The translations under genes were made by a program, and so were the position numbers. Source: Semisulcospira habei (taxonomy: Eukaryota > Mollusca > Gastropoda > Semisulcospiridae). Taken from it: a DNA stretch of 64,000 bases. This document shows positions 43,303-56,703 of this stretch, piece after piece (positions within the stretch are counted from its first letter, which is position 1; every line of letters starts with the position of its first letter). Location of the stretch: positions 70,494,058-70,558,057 of the forward strand of contig BTPG01000006.1 of assembly GCA_036245525.1 (NCBI GenBank), read 5' to 3'. The notes beneath the pieces are model-generated. The model was not told the origin of the DNA. It saw only the letters and a program-made list of their open reading frames with translations, and searched no databases.

Positions 43303-43391
43303 TTAACCCTTTGCGTGTCGGTGGCGGTTTTTGTCGCGATGATTGAATAACTCATCGCAACAAAAACCGCTACCGACACGCAAAGGGTTAA
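43303..43391. mobile_element. PAL-F element, near-perfect, TTAA to TTAA
   Basis: TTAACCCTTTGCGTGTCGGT pairs with ACCGACACGCAAAGGGTTAA; inner GGCGGTTTTTGTCGCGATGA has its partner TCATCGCAACAAAAACCGC. GCGTGTCGG/CCGACACGC is the mirrored variant of GGCTGTCGG/CCGACAGCC. Confidence 0.96.
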
Positions 43392-43690
43392 AACGATCTG
43401 CTCCATGGCGGGCTGTGATTGATACAATTCGCTAATGGTGTCTTGCCTCAACTAAAACTGTTCAATCCTTCTTTTCAAGCCAAATAAGCAGGCGCACGTA
43501 CGCAAGAGTTTTCTCTGCATTTTCAGCGTAATGGAAGGAGAAGAGCAGAAAAGTCTTTTATTTTGCGACATTCAGATTTGTTTCATACTTTATTTTTGCC
43601 CTTTCGTCAAGCATTATATTCAGACATGATAAAAACATTTATGAAAGAGATATTGCGATTTATGAACGCTTTACTACTGAAGTATGTCAA
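43392..43690 (-). repeat. Dispersed repeat P, copy 4
   Basis: Starts with CGATCTGCTCCATG, as does the region before copy 2 (GCGACCTGCTCCATG at about 29735). TCTTGCCTCAACTAAAACTG and the AAAACATTTATGAAAG end correspond to copy 3. Adjoins a PAL-F element. Confidence 0.68.
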
Positions 43691-43924
43691 TTTCAGTAAT
43701 TTAGCATTTTCAGTGATGTACCGGTCGCCAACTTACGGGTATCGTACCCTGTCCTTGAAACACACAGACTGAATGGCACTGGTAAAGATTTAGACTTGAA
43801 GACCATGCAAGGCTTTGTGTTTAAATATTTTAATAATTCTTCAAGTTATAATAATACAATAATTCATTTATATCAGTAGTAATGTAATGTGTTTTTCGTG
43901 ATTGGAATTAGGCGTTTAACTTTT

Positions 43925-44475
43925 TAAATCCCTTCTATTTATAGAAGGGACTTTTTAGGACGGGTCGCGGTGGGGCGAATTCAATTGCATGTCCATGATG
44001 CCAAAGGCGGGCAGGCGTAAAACTCTCACAATTGAACTAACAAGATAAAAATTACGTCATGTCTAGTTACGCTAACCTCGCTGCTGAACGTACATTTGGC
44101 GCGAAGCGCCGTGTGTGCGTATTGTATTTATGTATGTATGGTTGTTTGTGTGTGCGTATGTATGTAAACAAGAGAATCTCCGATATTTCTGTACACACAA
44201 GCTTGAAACTTGGCGAAATACTTTCCTAAAGGGGTGGCTAAGAGAGCGCCTCCGAGCATATTCTAATTGAATGTTTCATTTAAGACATAAACAACCGTTT
44301 ATAGGAAGTCGGTTGACCCTGATTAGAGTCCGTAATTTTTGTTATATTTACTTGAAATTTTGGATGTGGCTAGTTTGGATAAAGACATTGGACGAGTTTG
44401 TTAGCAGGCTTTGTATTCTTTCAACTTCTTTAGTAAAAATTAATTCTTTTCAGAAAAGAATTAAAACAGTAAAAA
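43925..44475 (+). repeat. Dispersed repeat Q, copy 1
   Basis: Begins with CCCTTCTATTTATAGAAGGG, then GACGGGTCGCGGTGGGGCGA, ATTACGTCATGTCTAGTTAC and AGGAAGTCGGTTGACCC, ending AATTCTTTTCAGAAAAG. It aligns end to end with 49835-50365. Open frames inside have no domain. Confidence 0.85.
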
Positions 44476-45419
<944 letters not shown>

Positions 45420-45591
45420 TATCCCCCCTCCTGTCCTCTCTATCCCCCGGTCTCGTATACTACGGCTATTGATAATACACACCTTCAGCTATACTCGCAC
45501 CACCGTGCTGGTGCATCGCCAGGATAGCCGCACACTTAACCCAAACTAACTCCCTCAGTCTGAAAAAAATAACAGGGATCGATCTTCATCA

Positions 45592-45658
45592 GCAAGAGGC
45601 ATAGATTCTCATGGGCCTCTGCTTCGCAGGGGCCCATGAGAATCTATGCCAGTCTTGC
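45592..45658. repeat. PAL-A core, GATTC and CATGGGCC subtype
   Basis: GCAAGAGGCATAGATTCTC pairs with GAGAATCTATGCCAGTCTTG; CATGGGCC/GGCCCATG and GATTC/GAATC are both mirrored. An AG insertion in the right arm (near 45653) is the only break. Confidence 0.93.
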
Positions 45659-45811
45659 AAACGAAACGCTTTTGGCTGCAGGACTCGTTTGGACCTGTCT
45701 TGGATAAAATCATTCAGACACCCGACGGCTATATCGCTGCTCTGGCTAACTCAATTGCCTCCATGTCCCTAAGGGAAGTAACCGGTTCTTCAGCCAAACC
45801 CTTGCCTGTCT

Positions 45812-45878
45812 GCAAGCGGCACAGACCCTCAGGCGCCCCTGCAGAGGCAGGGGCTCCTGAGGATCTACGCCTCTTGCT
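45812..45878. repeat. PAL-A core with mirrored CTCAGG/CCTGAG
   Basis: GCAAGCGGCACAGACCCTC pairs with GAGGATCTACGCCTCTTGC; CTCAGG/CCTGAG replaces CTCATG/CATGAG. Confidence 0.9.
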
Positions 45879-46049
45879 GGAAAATGCACCATGGTGATCA
45901 TCAATGCTCGCGGTGGACGAGTCTGACATCAGACAAAAAGGTGGAAGGGAGCCATGGTCCCTGTACACTCTAGTATATCTAGTACGGGGTCCGCGCGGAG
46001 TGAACTAGACAGGCCCCTAATCAGGGGCAATCTGTGAGAGGCCTCCATT

Positions 46050-46100
46050 TCCCAAAAGCCCCTGCAGTCACCGAGGCTCATGAGGATCCACGCCTCTTGT
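46050..46100. repeat. PAL-A half core
   Basis: GGCTCATGAGGATCCACG then CCTCTTGTGG; the left arm is very weak. Confidence 0.7.
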
Positions 46101-46189
46101 GGATACAGATAGATTCAATGTACAGTCAAACCTATACATACCGGTCTTCATGGGGACAGGACAGATGTGGGTACTACAAAAAGGTGTCC

Positions 46190-46330
46190 GTTTTATAAAA
46201 TCCAGACCAAAATATGTGACTGCCAAGTGTGTAAAATGCAAAGAATATTCAACGGAAAAGAAACACGCTAAAAAAAAAATGACAATTACAACACAGTTCG
46301 TTAAATTTTCGAATTTTATAAAAGGGTCTT
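46190..46330. mobile_element. PAL-D arm
   Basis: AAATCCAGACCAAAATATG, AAGTGTGTAAAATGCAAAG, GAAAAGAAACACGC and ACAACACAGTTCGTTAAAT are the left half of PAL-D; no clear right half. Confidence 0.7.
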
Positions 46331-46711
46331 CGTGTAGCAAAAATGAAGAAAGGTTTACTTCTAGGGTGGTTTCATTAGACAGGTGACCATTATATGAAGG
46401 CGGCCGCTATTGCAGGTACCTCATTCTGGCCAGACCAAAGAAACTAAAACTGTCCCTAACTCAGCAATCTGACGATGGGCTTCGATTCTATAAAGCCTCT
46501 AAAATCTCCAAGGCTCAGGAGAATGCCCACGTCGTTTGCACGTTCAGACAAGTCATCTCTTCGTTATGGCCAAACCAAATAGAGCGTAACTTATGTTTTC
46601 TTCCGTCTGGCCAAAGTACACATGCACATCTCGTGTCTCTATCTTCAGATGGAATCTATCCATATCCATATAAATCCGTCACGACCGGAAAAATGCGAAC
46701 ACCACCCAACT

Positions 46712-46769
46712 GCAAGAGGCAAAGAACCTCATGAGCCCCGCGTCGCTCATGAGGTTCTTTGCCTCTTGC
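46712..46769. repeat. PAL-A core, CAAAGAACC subtype
   Basis: GCAAGAGGCAAAGAACCTC and GAGGTTCTTTGCCTCTTGC pair perfectly. The centre is shortened (CATGAGCCCCGCGTCGCTCA). Confidence 0.95.
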
Positions 46770-46930
46770 TAATCCTGATCACATTCTCGTTCCTTGGATT
46801 GATGGGATTATTCGGCGTTGAATTTGCCCTGTCTGTCAAAGACAATTTTGCGTCCACTTGTTGCAGTCTAGGGGTGAAGCAATTTAGCATGTGTCCTAAA
46901 TTAACAAGACGTGTAACAGTGTTTCCGCGA

Positions 46931-46978
46931 AAGAAAAGAAAAAAAAAAAAGAGAAAAAAAAAAAAAAAAAAAAAAAAC
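46931..46978. repeat. Poly-A tract
   Basis: A-rich run with single G breaks. Confidence 0.92.
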
Positions 46979-47279
46979 TGAAGCAGAGTGTTTTTTTCCC
47001 GCGGACCGCCATACATAATTAAACTCGAATCCAGTTCAAGTTCTTGCCCCATTGATTTCTAAACAGCACGTGAAACGTTTTATTTACACAACTATGAGAC
47101 AGCGTGCGGGAGATGCAGCCGCAAACCTTCCAGTTGTCATTCCCGCCGTGAACACGTTGATATAGTACTGACTGATAGTGAGGATGGAACGTTTATTAGG
47201 ATACAGTTTTAGGCATCGACTTGCCTCTCTTTCCTTTTCTTGTACTTATATTGAAACATATATAGAGAGATCAGGCTAA

Positions 47280-47495
47280 TAAGGTGTACTGCCAAATGGG
47301 TTAGACGCAAAAGAAGTCCCAATGAAGAAAGAAACACGCTTGGAAAGGCAAATTATAACACATGTTATTGAATTCTAGGGTTAAAACGTATGGCAAAGAA
47401 AAATAACCAATAAATTGTTCTCTTGTCTGTCTGTCCGTTTTTGAAAATTGATTTGATAGTGTCGTAATTGGTCTTTTCTAAGCGTGTTTTTTTTT
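47280..47495. mobile_element. PAL-D foldback
   Basis: AAGAAAGAAACACGCTTGG on the left and GTCTTTTCTAAGCGTGTTTT on the right, with ATAACACATGTTATTGAATT inside. Confidence 0.75.
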
Positions 47496-47565
47496 TAGTG
47501 GATTGTCTTTATCTATAGACTCGAATAAAGAGGCCGCCGTAAGATGTCTTTGTAACCTGCTGGAC

Positions 47566-47790
47566 GTAACCTGCCAGTGTACGTACATCTTGTTTGTGAA
47601 ATCTTGGTTCTGATATCTTGGTTCGCTCAACGACCAAAACGCATAACCTGCCTAAGGAACATAGTCGGTACAAATTGGTCTCAGCAAGAGACATAGATCC
47701 TCATGAGCCCCCGCAATTGCGGGGGCTCATGAGGATCTATGCCTCTTGCGGTTGGATAGTAAGAACTCAACTGACGAGGGACACAAACCA
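47566..47790. mobile_element. PAL-A element
   Basis: Core at 47684-47749, nearly perfect (GCAATTGC centre). Left arm has GTACGTACATC and CGACCAAAACGC; TTGGTTC is duplicated (about 47605-47626). The right end is diverged. Confidence 0.9.
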
Positions 47791-48068
47791 CATCAAAGTG
47801 CTGGGCTGGCCAGATTGATTTGTGTTTTTCTTCTACGACCGTCGACCTCTAAAGGGGATTCGAAGCTTGCGGCTGCACAAAAATCGACTGACATGCCCCG
47901 GGGGTGGGAGTGGGAGGGGGAGGAGGGGGGCAGGGACGTGAGAGATAGAGAAGGTCGCGTGTGAGTAGGGAGTGCTGGTAAGGACGACCCACACCCAAAT
48001 CCCAACCACTTCCTCCGTGTCAGGAACAGCCAAAATCAGTGGGCGGGTCTCACGTCTGGTCCCTAGGA
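47791..48068. other. No recognised feature
   Basis: Contains a G/A-rich tract at about 47898-47936. Confidence 0.4.
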
Positions 48069-48121
48069 GCATGAGGCATAGATTCTCATTGCGGGGGCTC
48101 ATGCGCATCTATGCCTCTTGC
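48069..48121. repeat. PAL-A core, shortened
   Basis: GCATGAGGCATAGATTCTCA on the left; GCGCATCTATGCCTCTTGC on the right; part of the centre is deleted. Confidence 0.88.
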
Positions 48122-48220
48122 AGACGGATTTTGATAAATACGTTGCAATCGCACTAAAATCCTGTTTCCTTCTCCTCCTTTCAAACAAACACGGATTAAA
48201 ACTGAACCAGATCTTTAAGA

Positions 48221-48286
48221 GCAAGAAGCATGAATTCTCATGAACTCGCACGGCTGCACTGGCTCATGAGAATCCTTGCCTCTTGC
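48221..48286. repeat. PAL-A core
   Basis: GCAAGAAGCATGAATTCTCA pairs with TGAGAATCCTTGCCTCTTGC; mutated centre. Confidence 0.85.
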
Positions 48287-48569
48287 AGATGGCCTGATGC
48301 GTGCAAGGCCAAATTAGGAAACGGCGGTATCGACCTCCGAAGGTAAGGGCACGCAGGAGCTGTGTCCGTTTGACCGCCTCTTCCTCTGTGAGGGATGGGC
48401 TTTCCAATTGAAGGTCTTCGTCGGGAGGCGCGTCTTAGCGCTGGCTGTCGTTTGTCTTGTCATGCTGATGTCTTTGTTCCTTATGTTTTCCTCCAGTGAT
48501 GGGAACATGAAGCTGCTTTGTGAGGGAGGGGAGGAAGACAATGGTTTATTATGAGCTGAGTACTCGGTG

Positions 48570-48570
<1 letters not shown>

Positions 48571-48620
<50 letters not shown>

Positions 48621-48636
48621 GTGTGTGTTTGCGTGC

Positions 48637-48700
<64 letters not shown>
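48571..48700. repeat. (GT)n microsatellite
   Basis: About 130 bases of GT with GC and TT variants near 48615-48640. Confidence 0.97.
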
Positions 48701-48929
48701 TATGTGTGCGTGTGTGTCTGTCTGTGAGCGCGTGCAAGCGCCAGTTATATATATTCCTATAATTGTTGTAGCATCTTCCCATCCGTCAGGTAAATAATGC
48801 GTTGTATTCTTGTCTGTATGTCTATTATTAAAACAATTGTGTTAAAATTGTCCTTCCAAAAAAGTGTTTCTTTCTTTGGTTTCCTTTTTTTCATATATTT
48901 TTTATATTGTGGTATTGTTTTTGTTCAAC

Positions 48930-49330
48930 TGTCTCGTCTCGTCTCATCTCGTCTCACTACGCCCTGTCTTGTCATGCCCCGTCCTGACTCGTCTTGCCCT
49001 GTCCTGTCTTGCCTTGTCCTTCCCTCTGTGTTTTCCAAGGTCAGGGCTACTTTCAGGACGCGTCATTTTCGTCGCATCGGTCTTTCACTGAGTAGCAGGT
49101 ATCGGTTGTAGTTCTTCCTGTGGGTTTTTCTTGTCTTGTGATGTCTTTTGTCTCGACTTTTGATCCGTTACCCTGCCTTCCAAGGACATTGAAGCCGGGT
49201 CTCTTTAGTCGCGTCAGTCTTCTTCAGAGGAAGCAATTTCAGTAGCAGGTCTTCCCTGTCATTTCCCGTCACGTCTTCTAACGTCGCCGTCACTCTCAGT
49301 CCTGATACACTACAGCGTGCTCGCTACCTA
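48930..49330. repeat. CTCGT/CTTGC pentamer array and degenerate flank
   Basis: Imperfect CTCGT, CTTGC and CCTGT units run from about 48934 to 49022. Beyond it TTCCAAGG...AGTAGCAGGT occurs twice (49032-49100 and 49178-49250), a loose duplication of about 150 bp. Confidence 0.7.
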
Positions 49331-49442
49331 TGTGTTCTGCTCTTTATTAATACTGTCGATTGCGCTCGGCGGAAAAGACGCCATATCTACGCGTTGCTTT
49401 TTTTTCTTTCGCTAAACGATACCGTTCGTGGCAGTCAAAAGA

Positions 49443-49526
49443 TTAACCCTATCATGGCTGTCGGTAGGTAGCGGTCTTTGTTAGAATCGTCGCGACAAAA
49501 ACACGCTACCGACAGCCAAAGAGTTG
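49443..49526. repeat. PAL-F element
   Basis: TTAACCCTATCATGGCTGTC pairs with GACAGCCAAAGAGTT; GGTAGGTAGCGG contains a four-base duplication. Confidence 0.88.
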
Positions 49527-49639
49527 CAAGAAAATTTTTAGTTGCAGGCCTTTCTCTTTCTTCTTCCTCATGTCTTCCTATGTCGCCATGACAAATTCAG
49601 TGGTTGAGTCCTGACATGTTACGTCGTGAAATTAATTAA

Positions 49640-49721
49640 CCATGACAGTTGAAGGGTAGCAGTAGATTAGCGTGGCGCCTAGAAGGCGTCAAGCTAATCT
49701 AGTGCTACCCCTGGGCTATCA
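49640..49721. repeat. PAL-B palindrome
   Basis: CCATGACAGTTGAAGGGTAG pairs with CTACCCCTGGGCTATCAT; AGATTAGCGTGGCGCC/GGCGTCAAGCTAATCT inner stem. Confidence 0.87.
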
Positions 49722-49834
49722 TCACATAGCCGTCTCTTGATACCGATGTGTAATCGTCAGATGGCGCCTTCAAACAATTGGCGACTTCGGTTCATGGACG
49801 CAATTTTTAATTTGACAGGTCGTCCAAGGGACTT

Positions 49835-50365
49835 TTTATGTCCCTTCTATTTATAGGAGGGACATTTTAGGACGGGTCGCGGTGGGGCGAATTTAATAGC
49901 ATGTCCATGATGTCAAAGGCGGACAGGCCTAAACCTCTAAAAATTGATGTAACAAGAAAAAAATTACGTCATGTCTAGTTACGCTAACCTCGCTGCTGAA
50001 CGTACATTTGGCGCAAAGCGCGTGTGTGCGTATGTATGGTTGTGTGTGTGCGTGCGTATATATGTAAACAAGAGAATCTCCGATATTTCTGTACACACAA
50101 GCTTGAAACTTGGCAAAATACTTTCTTAAAAGGGTGGCTAAAAGACCCTCCGAACATATTGTAATTGAATGTCTTATTGAAGACATAAACAACCATTTAT
50201 AGGAAGTCGGTTGACCCAGACTAGAGTCCATAATTTGAACTTTTGGATATAGCTAGTTTGGAGAAAGACATTGGATGATTTCGGTAGCCAGCTTTGTATC
50301 TTTTCAACTTCTTTAATAAAAATTAATTCTTTTCAGAAAGAAATTAAAACAGTAAAAAATATTGA
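49835..50365 (+). repeat. Dispersed repeat Q, copy 2
   Basis: Second copy of 43925-44475, with TCCCTTCTATTTATAGGAGG at its left end and AATTCTTTTCAGAAAG at its right. Both copies are followed within about 600 bases by a (TC)n tract. Confidence 0.85.
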
Positions 50366-50460
50366 CTTCTAGAGAAATTCAGACAGTGGCGGTGACGAAA
50401 AAAGAGGCAACTCCGTCACCACGCAGACATTGCCATAATACTTTAAATATGACGTAATTT

Positions 50461-50582
<122 letters not shown>

Positions 50583-50621
50583 ACACAAACATGCGCGAAT
50601 CTCCAAGAGGAATAGATCCTC

Positions 50622-50950
50622 AAATCAAAAGTAAGTCAAATGCAGTTTAACACGAAACGAGTAGGAGTGTCAAATCTAAACAGTGAAAAGATTCGTTTTT
50701 GAAGACATCAATACTCTCGCAAAAAGACGAGTAAACCAATGTCAGATTGAAGGCCGATGTTTTGAAAGTGAAATAAAACATGTATCGCGCAAGGATTAGC
50801 GGAGATTGTGCAATCAACTTTCACAGGTTTTGATTTTTGTGTGGTAATTTTGGTTCACACCTAATGACAGACAGAACTATCTCTACAGGATACTAACACT
50901 TAAAAATTCTCTGGCAGCTGGATGCAGATTGGTGTTTTTGTTTAAAATCA
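50622..50950. other. No recognised feature
   Basis: No repeat family or domain identified before the PAL-A arm at 50951. Confidence 0.4.
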
Positions 50951-51230
50951 TTATAACTTCGACGTCAAAGATCCCTAGTCGGCAAAGGGACACGAATGCA
51001 AAGTGGCGCCAACAAGAGTCAAAGATCTTCACTTTCCCCGCTACTGCTGCTCTTTGCTGATGGGTCGTGTTCACCTGTAAAAGACATAAATCTTCATGAG
51101 CCCCCGCTACAGCGGGAGCTCATGAAGATCTATGTCTCTTGCAGGATTGCTGTCTCTTGCAGTTGGGTCTTTACGGATGGGGTCGTGTTGACTTTTTTCT
51201 TTTCTTCTCGGCAATGAGGAGATTATTAAG
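50951..51230. mobile_element. PAL-A element with duplicated right end
   Basis: GACGTCAAAGATCCCTAGTC is the A2-type left arm; core at 51077-51142 with mirrored TCTTCATG/CATGAAGA. TGTCTCTTGCAG occurs twice in succession (about 51132 and 51150). A second left-core remnant (CAACAAGAGTCAAAGATC) lies near 51010. Confidence 0.8.
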
Positions 51231-51433
51231 GGAACATGTGCGTCGCCGGACAGCCCCGTCTCTTTCATCAGCCACCTTCTTTCGCCGAAAAAAACACAAC
51301 TAAGCAAAAACGCTCACAGCCATTCACAGCACGAGTATGGAAGGACAAAAACACCACAAAACTCCCCCTTGTACTTAAACCTAGAGAAACGATCTCCAGT
51401 CAAGAAATAGTCCAAACAGATCTTGTGCAGTCA

Positions 51434-51500
51434 GCATGAGACATAGATTCTCATGAGCCAATGACAAAGGCAGGGGCTCATGAGAATCTATGCCTCTTGC
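51434..51500. repeat. PAL-A core
   Basis: GCATGAGACATAGATTCTCA pairs with TGAGAATCTATGCCTCTTGC; GAGCCAATGACAAAGGCAGG replaces the centre. GATTC/GAATC is mirrored. Confidence 0.9.
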
Positions 51501-51595
51501 AGATGGATGGGCTGTGGTTGGGGCACTTTAAACCACATTCCATCACTTTGATCGATTAGCCGTGGCAGGTTTTTGCAGCTCATTATTTTTTGTTT

Positions 51596-51711
51596 GCAAT
51601 TCGCACTTTGCGCGGAGCCGTCAAATTGAATTATAGCCGATAGTATGTCAGCCGTCATGCAATGGAGCTTTCATGCGAGCTTTTAGTTCATGCTGAAAGT
51701 GCGAATTGATT
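51596..51711. mobile_element. Foldback MITE, unassigned family
   Basis: GCAATTCGCACTTTGCGC and GCTGAAAGTGCGAATTG are inverted ends about 80 bases apart. Confidence 0.75.
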
Positions 51712-51734
51712 CGGGGTACATAGAGCGAGCGAGC

Positions 51735-52145
<411 letters not shown>

Positions 52146-52325
52146 AATGACAATGATTTTTTATTTTACAACGGTGAAAGTTTTGGCTGGCACAACCATT
52201 TTTCGAACTTGCCGTTGCTAATCTAAGCTACAAATAATGCATAAAGTGTAAAAATATTATATTGAAAAAATAAATATAAAAAAAATAAATAGTGATAAAT
52301 GATATAAAAACAAAACAAAACAACA

Positions 52326-52345
52326 ACAACAACAACAAAAACGTG

Positions 52346-52410
<65 letters not shown>

Positions 52411-52451
52411 GCATACACACACACACACAAACACGCGCATGCACGCACACA
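52326..52451. repeat. (AAC)n and (CA)n inside the LINE 3' UTR
   Basis: Short AAC run, then CA, then CG/CA alternation. Confidence 0.93.
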
Positions 52452-52480
52452 CTGAGTAATATAGGGTCGCAGTGAAAGTA

Positions 52481-54280
52481 TTAAGATAATGACGTGAGGT
52501 AATTGAAAATACTGGCTCTAAAATACGAAAGGGTTGTTGATGTTGTAACTTTCCTAGGCAAAGTGTTCCATAGGCTATGGCCTGAGAACACTAAACTTGT
52601 CTTGTAGAGATCGATTCTAGGTCGTGGTACAATAATGAATTGCCTTGATCTTGAGTACTTTGGTGATGGAAAGGAAAATAGTTTCTTAATATAATCAGGC
52701 ATTTGGCTATTCAATGTTTTGAACATAATTATTCCCTTATTGTACATTAAATGATTTTTCAGGGGAAGAATATCCAAGGTTTTCAATGTATTATCGGTAG
52801 TTGAGTTAGGGTCAGGTAGGATAAGTTTTGCGGCTCTACGATGAAGAGAGTTCAGAACTGGACCTCGCTTGCTCCATCCCACACTGTAGAAGCATAGTCG
52901 ATATGACCTGATGTGGGCGTTAAAGAACAATTTACGTGTTTATACATCAGTGATATATTTTTATTTGGCTAAAATGTAAAGTTTCTTTGATATTATGTTG
53001 CATATGTTAGTAATATGACACTGCCATTTAAAATGGTTATCTACAGTAACACCGAGAAGACGATGTTCTGTTACTTGACTGATGGGTTTTCCTTGAAGAG
53101 ACAAGCTGAGTGAGAGAGAGCCGTGCTGGTGCTTTTGACGGGTACTTAATACCATACATTCAGTCTTCGCTGGGTTTAGGATCATGGAATTGTTACTACA
53201 CCAGTTGTCAATGTCTTGTAGTGCATTTTGCAGGCGTGTATCAATAATAGATAAATCCTCGTCGGGCGTGTGTATTGCAGCATCATCCGCGAACATATCA
53301 CATGAAACATTATGATCGCTAATTGTGAGCGGAAGATCGTTAATGAACAAACAAAATAGAAGAGGGCCTAAAATAGAGCCCTGGGGCACGCCATGCTTGA
53401 CTAAGCGGTGATTAGAATATGTACCATTAAGAAGGACTTTTTGTGTTCTGTCATCCAAGTAGGATTTGAAGAACGTGGCAGCGCTGTTGGTGTATAATGA
53501 GATTTTCTTTATCAGTATATCATAGTTTACTAAATCAAAAGCTTTACGGAAGTCTAAAAAGACTACACCTGTTAGTATGGATTCATTGATAGATGCTAAC
53601 CAGGTGTCTGTCATCCTAATCAGCGCGGTATGGCAGGAATGGTTTGGTCTGAAACCTGACTACAATGAATGGATAAGATTTCGGTTTTCTAAATATTTAG
53701 ATAGATGTTTATGAATATGCCTCTCTAAAGGCTTTGACAAAACTGGCACTAATGAAATGCGACGAAAATTATTAATTTCACTTAGATCTTTTGATTTTGA
53801 TAGTGGGATTACTTTTGCATCTTTAAATGCATCCGGAAAACAGTTTTGTTTTATACAGAGATTGTAGATGTATGTGAGACTTTCAACGATATATGGAAGA
53901 GATGTCTTGAGTATTTTTGAGCTGATCTCATCAGGCCGGGATGACTTTTTATTTTCCATCGAGGTAATTAATCTGCCCACTTCATGAACCGCTATAGGCG
54001 GTATGATGAAAGGTTCGTTGTTTTTATTTTTCTGGTTACAGTAGTCTAGTAGTTTGTCTGGACAAATATACTCATGTGAGTTATTTCCCAGTGGCATTAG
54101 TGATTCCGCCACAGAGACAAACTGGTCGTTAAAACTGTTTGCAGTGAGGTGGGGTGGTAAAGACGCACTACTTTTATTTGTACCTTTGGTTACTAAATTT
54201 ATGGCACGCCATACAGTGGAGGAGTCTTTACTTTGCTTAACTACCTTAATAAAGAGAGATTTTTTTGCTTTTAAAACCAT
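52481..54280 (-). pseudogene. LINE reverse transcriptase
   Basis: Segments at 54280-53660, 53614-52961 and 52930-52481 together form most of a reverse transcriptase. Visible are the finger region with SSRPDEISSKILK, the palm motif FLDFRKAFDLVNYD, the GVPQGSILGPLLF turn and the catalytic box FADDAAI, then NPAKTECMVLS and the thumb. An in-frame stop separates the first two segments (about 53660); stops and a frame change separate the last two (52930-52961). It would copy its own RNA at a nicked target if intact; this copy cannot. Confidence 0.92.
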
Positions 54281-54383
54281 TGATTTTACGCAATTACGCT
54301 GTGTTTTGTATTCAGCAAAACGCTTCGTTTTTTTTTTTTTTTTAGCTTGTCCCTGTGTTTCATAGCCTCAATCAGATCCGCAG

Positions 54384-55145
54384 TTAGCCAGGGTGGTAAG
54401 CGGCGTACTTAACTCTCTTTTGTCTCAGGGGCGCGTGTTTATTCAGCACACCGAGAAAGACGCGGTACCAGGTGTCTAATGCTTTGTTCGGGTCACTATC
54501 GTTATACACGTCCGTGAACTGTGCTCCAGCTAAATCAGTCAAAAAAGCAATTTCATTAAAGTTTTTAAATGATCTATAAGTGATGCACGTGTGACCTTGC
54601 CTTTTTAGTTTTGGAATTTTTGACAGCCATATGCAGCTAACTGGATAGTGGTCGCTGACACTCAGACTATCAACTTGAGTGTTGCTAATTGCGAGAGGTT
54701 TGTTGGTATAGATATGGTCTATAATAGTGGCTGTTGTTGGCGTAATTCTGGTGGGGGATGTGACCATTTGTTGGAGACCGACTAAGGTAGTAGTACACTC
54801 CCATGATGGATGAGGTTTAAGAAAGTCAATATTAAAATCTCCAAGAAGCAGAACGTCTTTGGTCTGAATGTCTGTTTTATCGATCATGTGTAAAAAGCTA
54901 TCGTACCACTCAAAGGTGGCTGCAGGGTTTCGATACAGAAACCCGACAAGTAAAGGAGGGGATTTAGAGTGTTTGATTTCTACCTAAATACATTCTACAT
55001 CAGTCGTTTCTAGGTCTTGTCTCATGCGGGTTATGTGTAGAATTGATTGATGGATGTAAACCGCTACACCTGTCTCACCCTGGACTGACGGATCTCTCCT
55101 AATAATAGAATAATTTGGGATGGTGATGGCTTCATTACTGATGTG
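54384..55145 (-). pseudogene. LINE endonuclease domain (APE type), truncated
   Basis: LLLGDFNIDFL and SVSDHYPVSC are the GDFN and SDH motifs of the apurinic-type endonuclease that nicks the target. Upstream, IPNYSIIRRDPSVQGETGVA continues the domain through an in-frame stop near 54984. The N-terminal catalytic Asn/Glu region is missing because of truncation at the microsatellite. A frame change near 54390-54405 and a long T run (54331-54346 on the plus strand) break the link to the reverse transcriptase. Confidence 0.88.
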
Positions 55146-55146
55146 G

Positions 55147-55440
<294 letters not shown>

Positions 55441-55895
55441 GGTTGGGGGTGGCGTCAAACGCAAATGCAAAGTAAAAAAATTAATGTGAGCATTTTAAAC
55501 AACACAACAAACAAACCCTCAACACCGCAGGCATAAACAAAAGTTAAGTAAATCTACTGGTGCTTTTATCGTGTGAGCAAAGCATCCAGAAATTGTTGCA
55601 TCCATGACATTTGAACAATCTTGAAGATTACATGGAGAAGAAGACAGAAACAGACAAAAGTTTAATATCCTTATCCCACTGTTTCTTTTAAAAGTAAATA
55701 AAGTGAAAGGATAATGTGATTAGGACATGTATGAGGTATTTTTCCTACTTGACGTTGATACTTTGTTAATTAAAATCATACATGGAATACAGAATAAAAC
55801 CATGCATAGAGATGAAAAACAAAATGCCCAACCAGCAAGCCCACAATTTACATATCCAATCGTGACGCAGTTATGAACTAACGAGCAACAGAAAT
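55441..55895. other. No recognised feature
   Basis: No domain or repeat family identified. Confidence 0.4.
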
Positions 55896-55955
55896 GCGAC
55901 ATCATTCGAATCATCGGAAACACTTCAGTGTTTCCGATGATTCGAATGATGCCGC
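55896..55955. repeat. Palindrome, unassigned family
   Basis: GACATCATTCGAATCATCGG pairs with CCGATGATTCGAATGATGCC; the inner AAACACTTCAGTGTTT closes it with no free loop. Confidence 0.93.
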
Positions 55956-56104
55956 AATTCTTTTGCTGGTCAGTATAGTTTATTATTGTTCTACAAGAAA
56001 ATAATGTCTGGGATAAAACACCAGCTAGAACACACAAATTCACCAAGTTTCGTCCTCTGACATTTACGAGAAATAGGAAGATTTAATTCTCAATCTACAG
56101 TGAG

Positions 56105-56400
56105 CAGCTCTGTGAACTGTCTAACGCGAGGCATAGATCCTCATGAGCTTCCGCACCCTGAACGGGCAAAAGAGGATATCTGACCCTCGCTGACATAATG
56201 CATGTGCATGCCAGTGGTGTTCCAAAGGCGGACAGAGAGATGCCCTGTGCACATGAAGGGGACACCTTTTGCCAAAACCATCGGTTCGTTAACCCCTTGA
56301 ATACCGAGAAAAACTGAACACGATCCAGCTGCAAGAGACATAGATCCCCATGAGCCTGGGCAAGGTGCGGGGGTTCATGAGGACCAATGCCTCCTACTGA
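56105..56400. mobile_element. Two PAL-A copies, one degraded
   Basis: Bases 56125-56200 keep GCGAGGCATAGATCCTCATG. The second (from about 56290, TTAACCCCTTGAATACCGAG) has its core at 56331-56397 with mismatched arms. Confidence 0.75.
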
Positions 56401-56552
56401 CGTCACCTTGTGTCGCCGTTCCTAGGACAGGGTACCACTCAATGGCGTGAAATTAAAGATTTCAGCAACACAATCCGGGTCCACTGGCAATGCACGGGTC
56501 AGATGTTGCTGGTCTGCGCCTTTTTGGGCCTACTGCACAAGGTGATTTAAAA

Positions 56553-56619
56553 GTGTGCTGGTCTGTGATTTTGAAACTGCGGCGTACAGCCGCAAGGTTC
56601 AAAATCACAGACCAGCACA
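56553..56619. repeat. PAL-I palindrome
   Basis: GTGTGCTGGTCTGTGATTTT pairs with AAAATCACAGACCAGCACAT; inner GAAACTGCGGC/GCCGCAAGGTTC. Confidence 0.94.
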
Positions 56620-56703
56620 TACTTGGCCTCACAAGGGAGACGGGTCGACAACTTTGAGATACAGCAAAAAGGGACGGAATCAAAGTATGGCATGAGTTCC
56701 ACG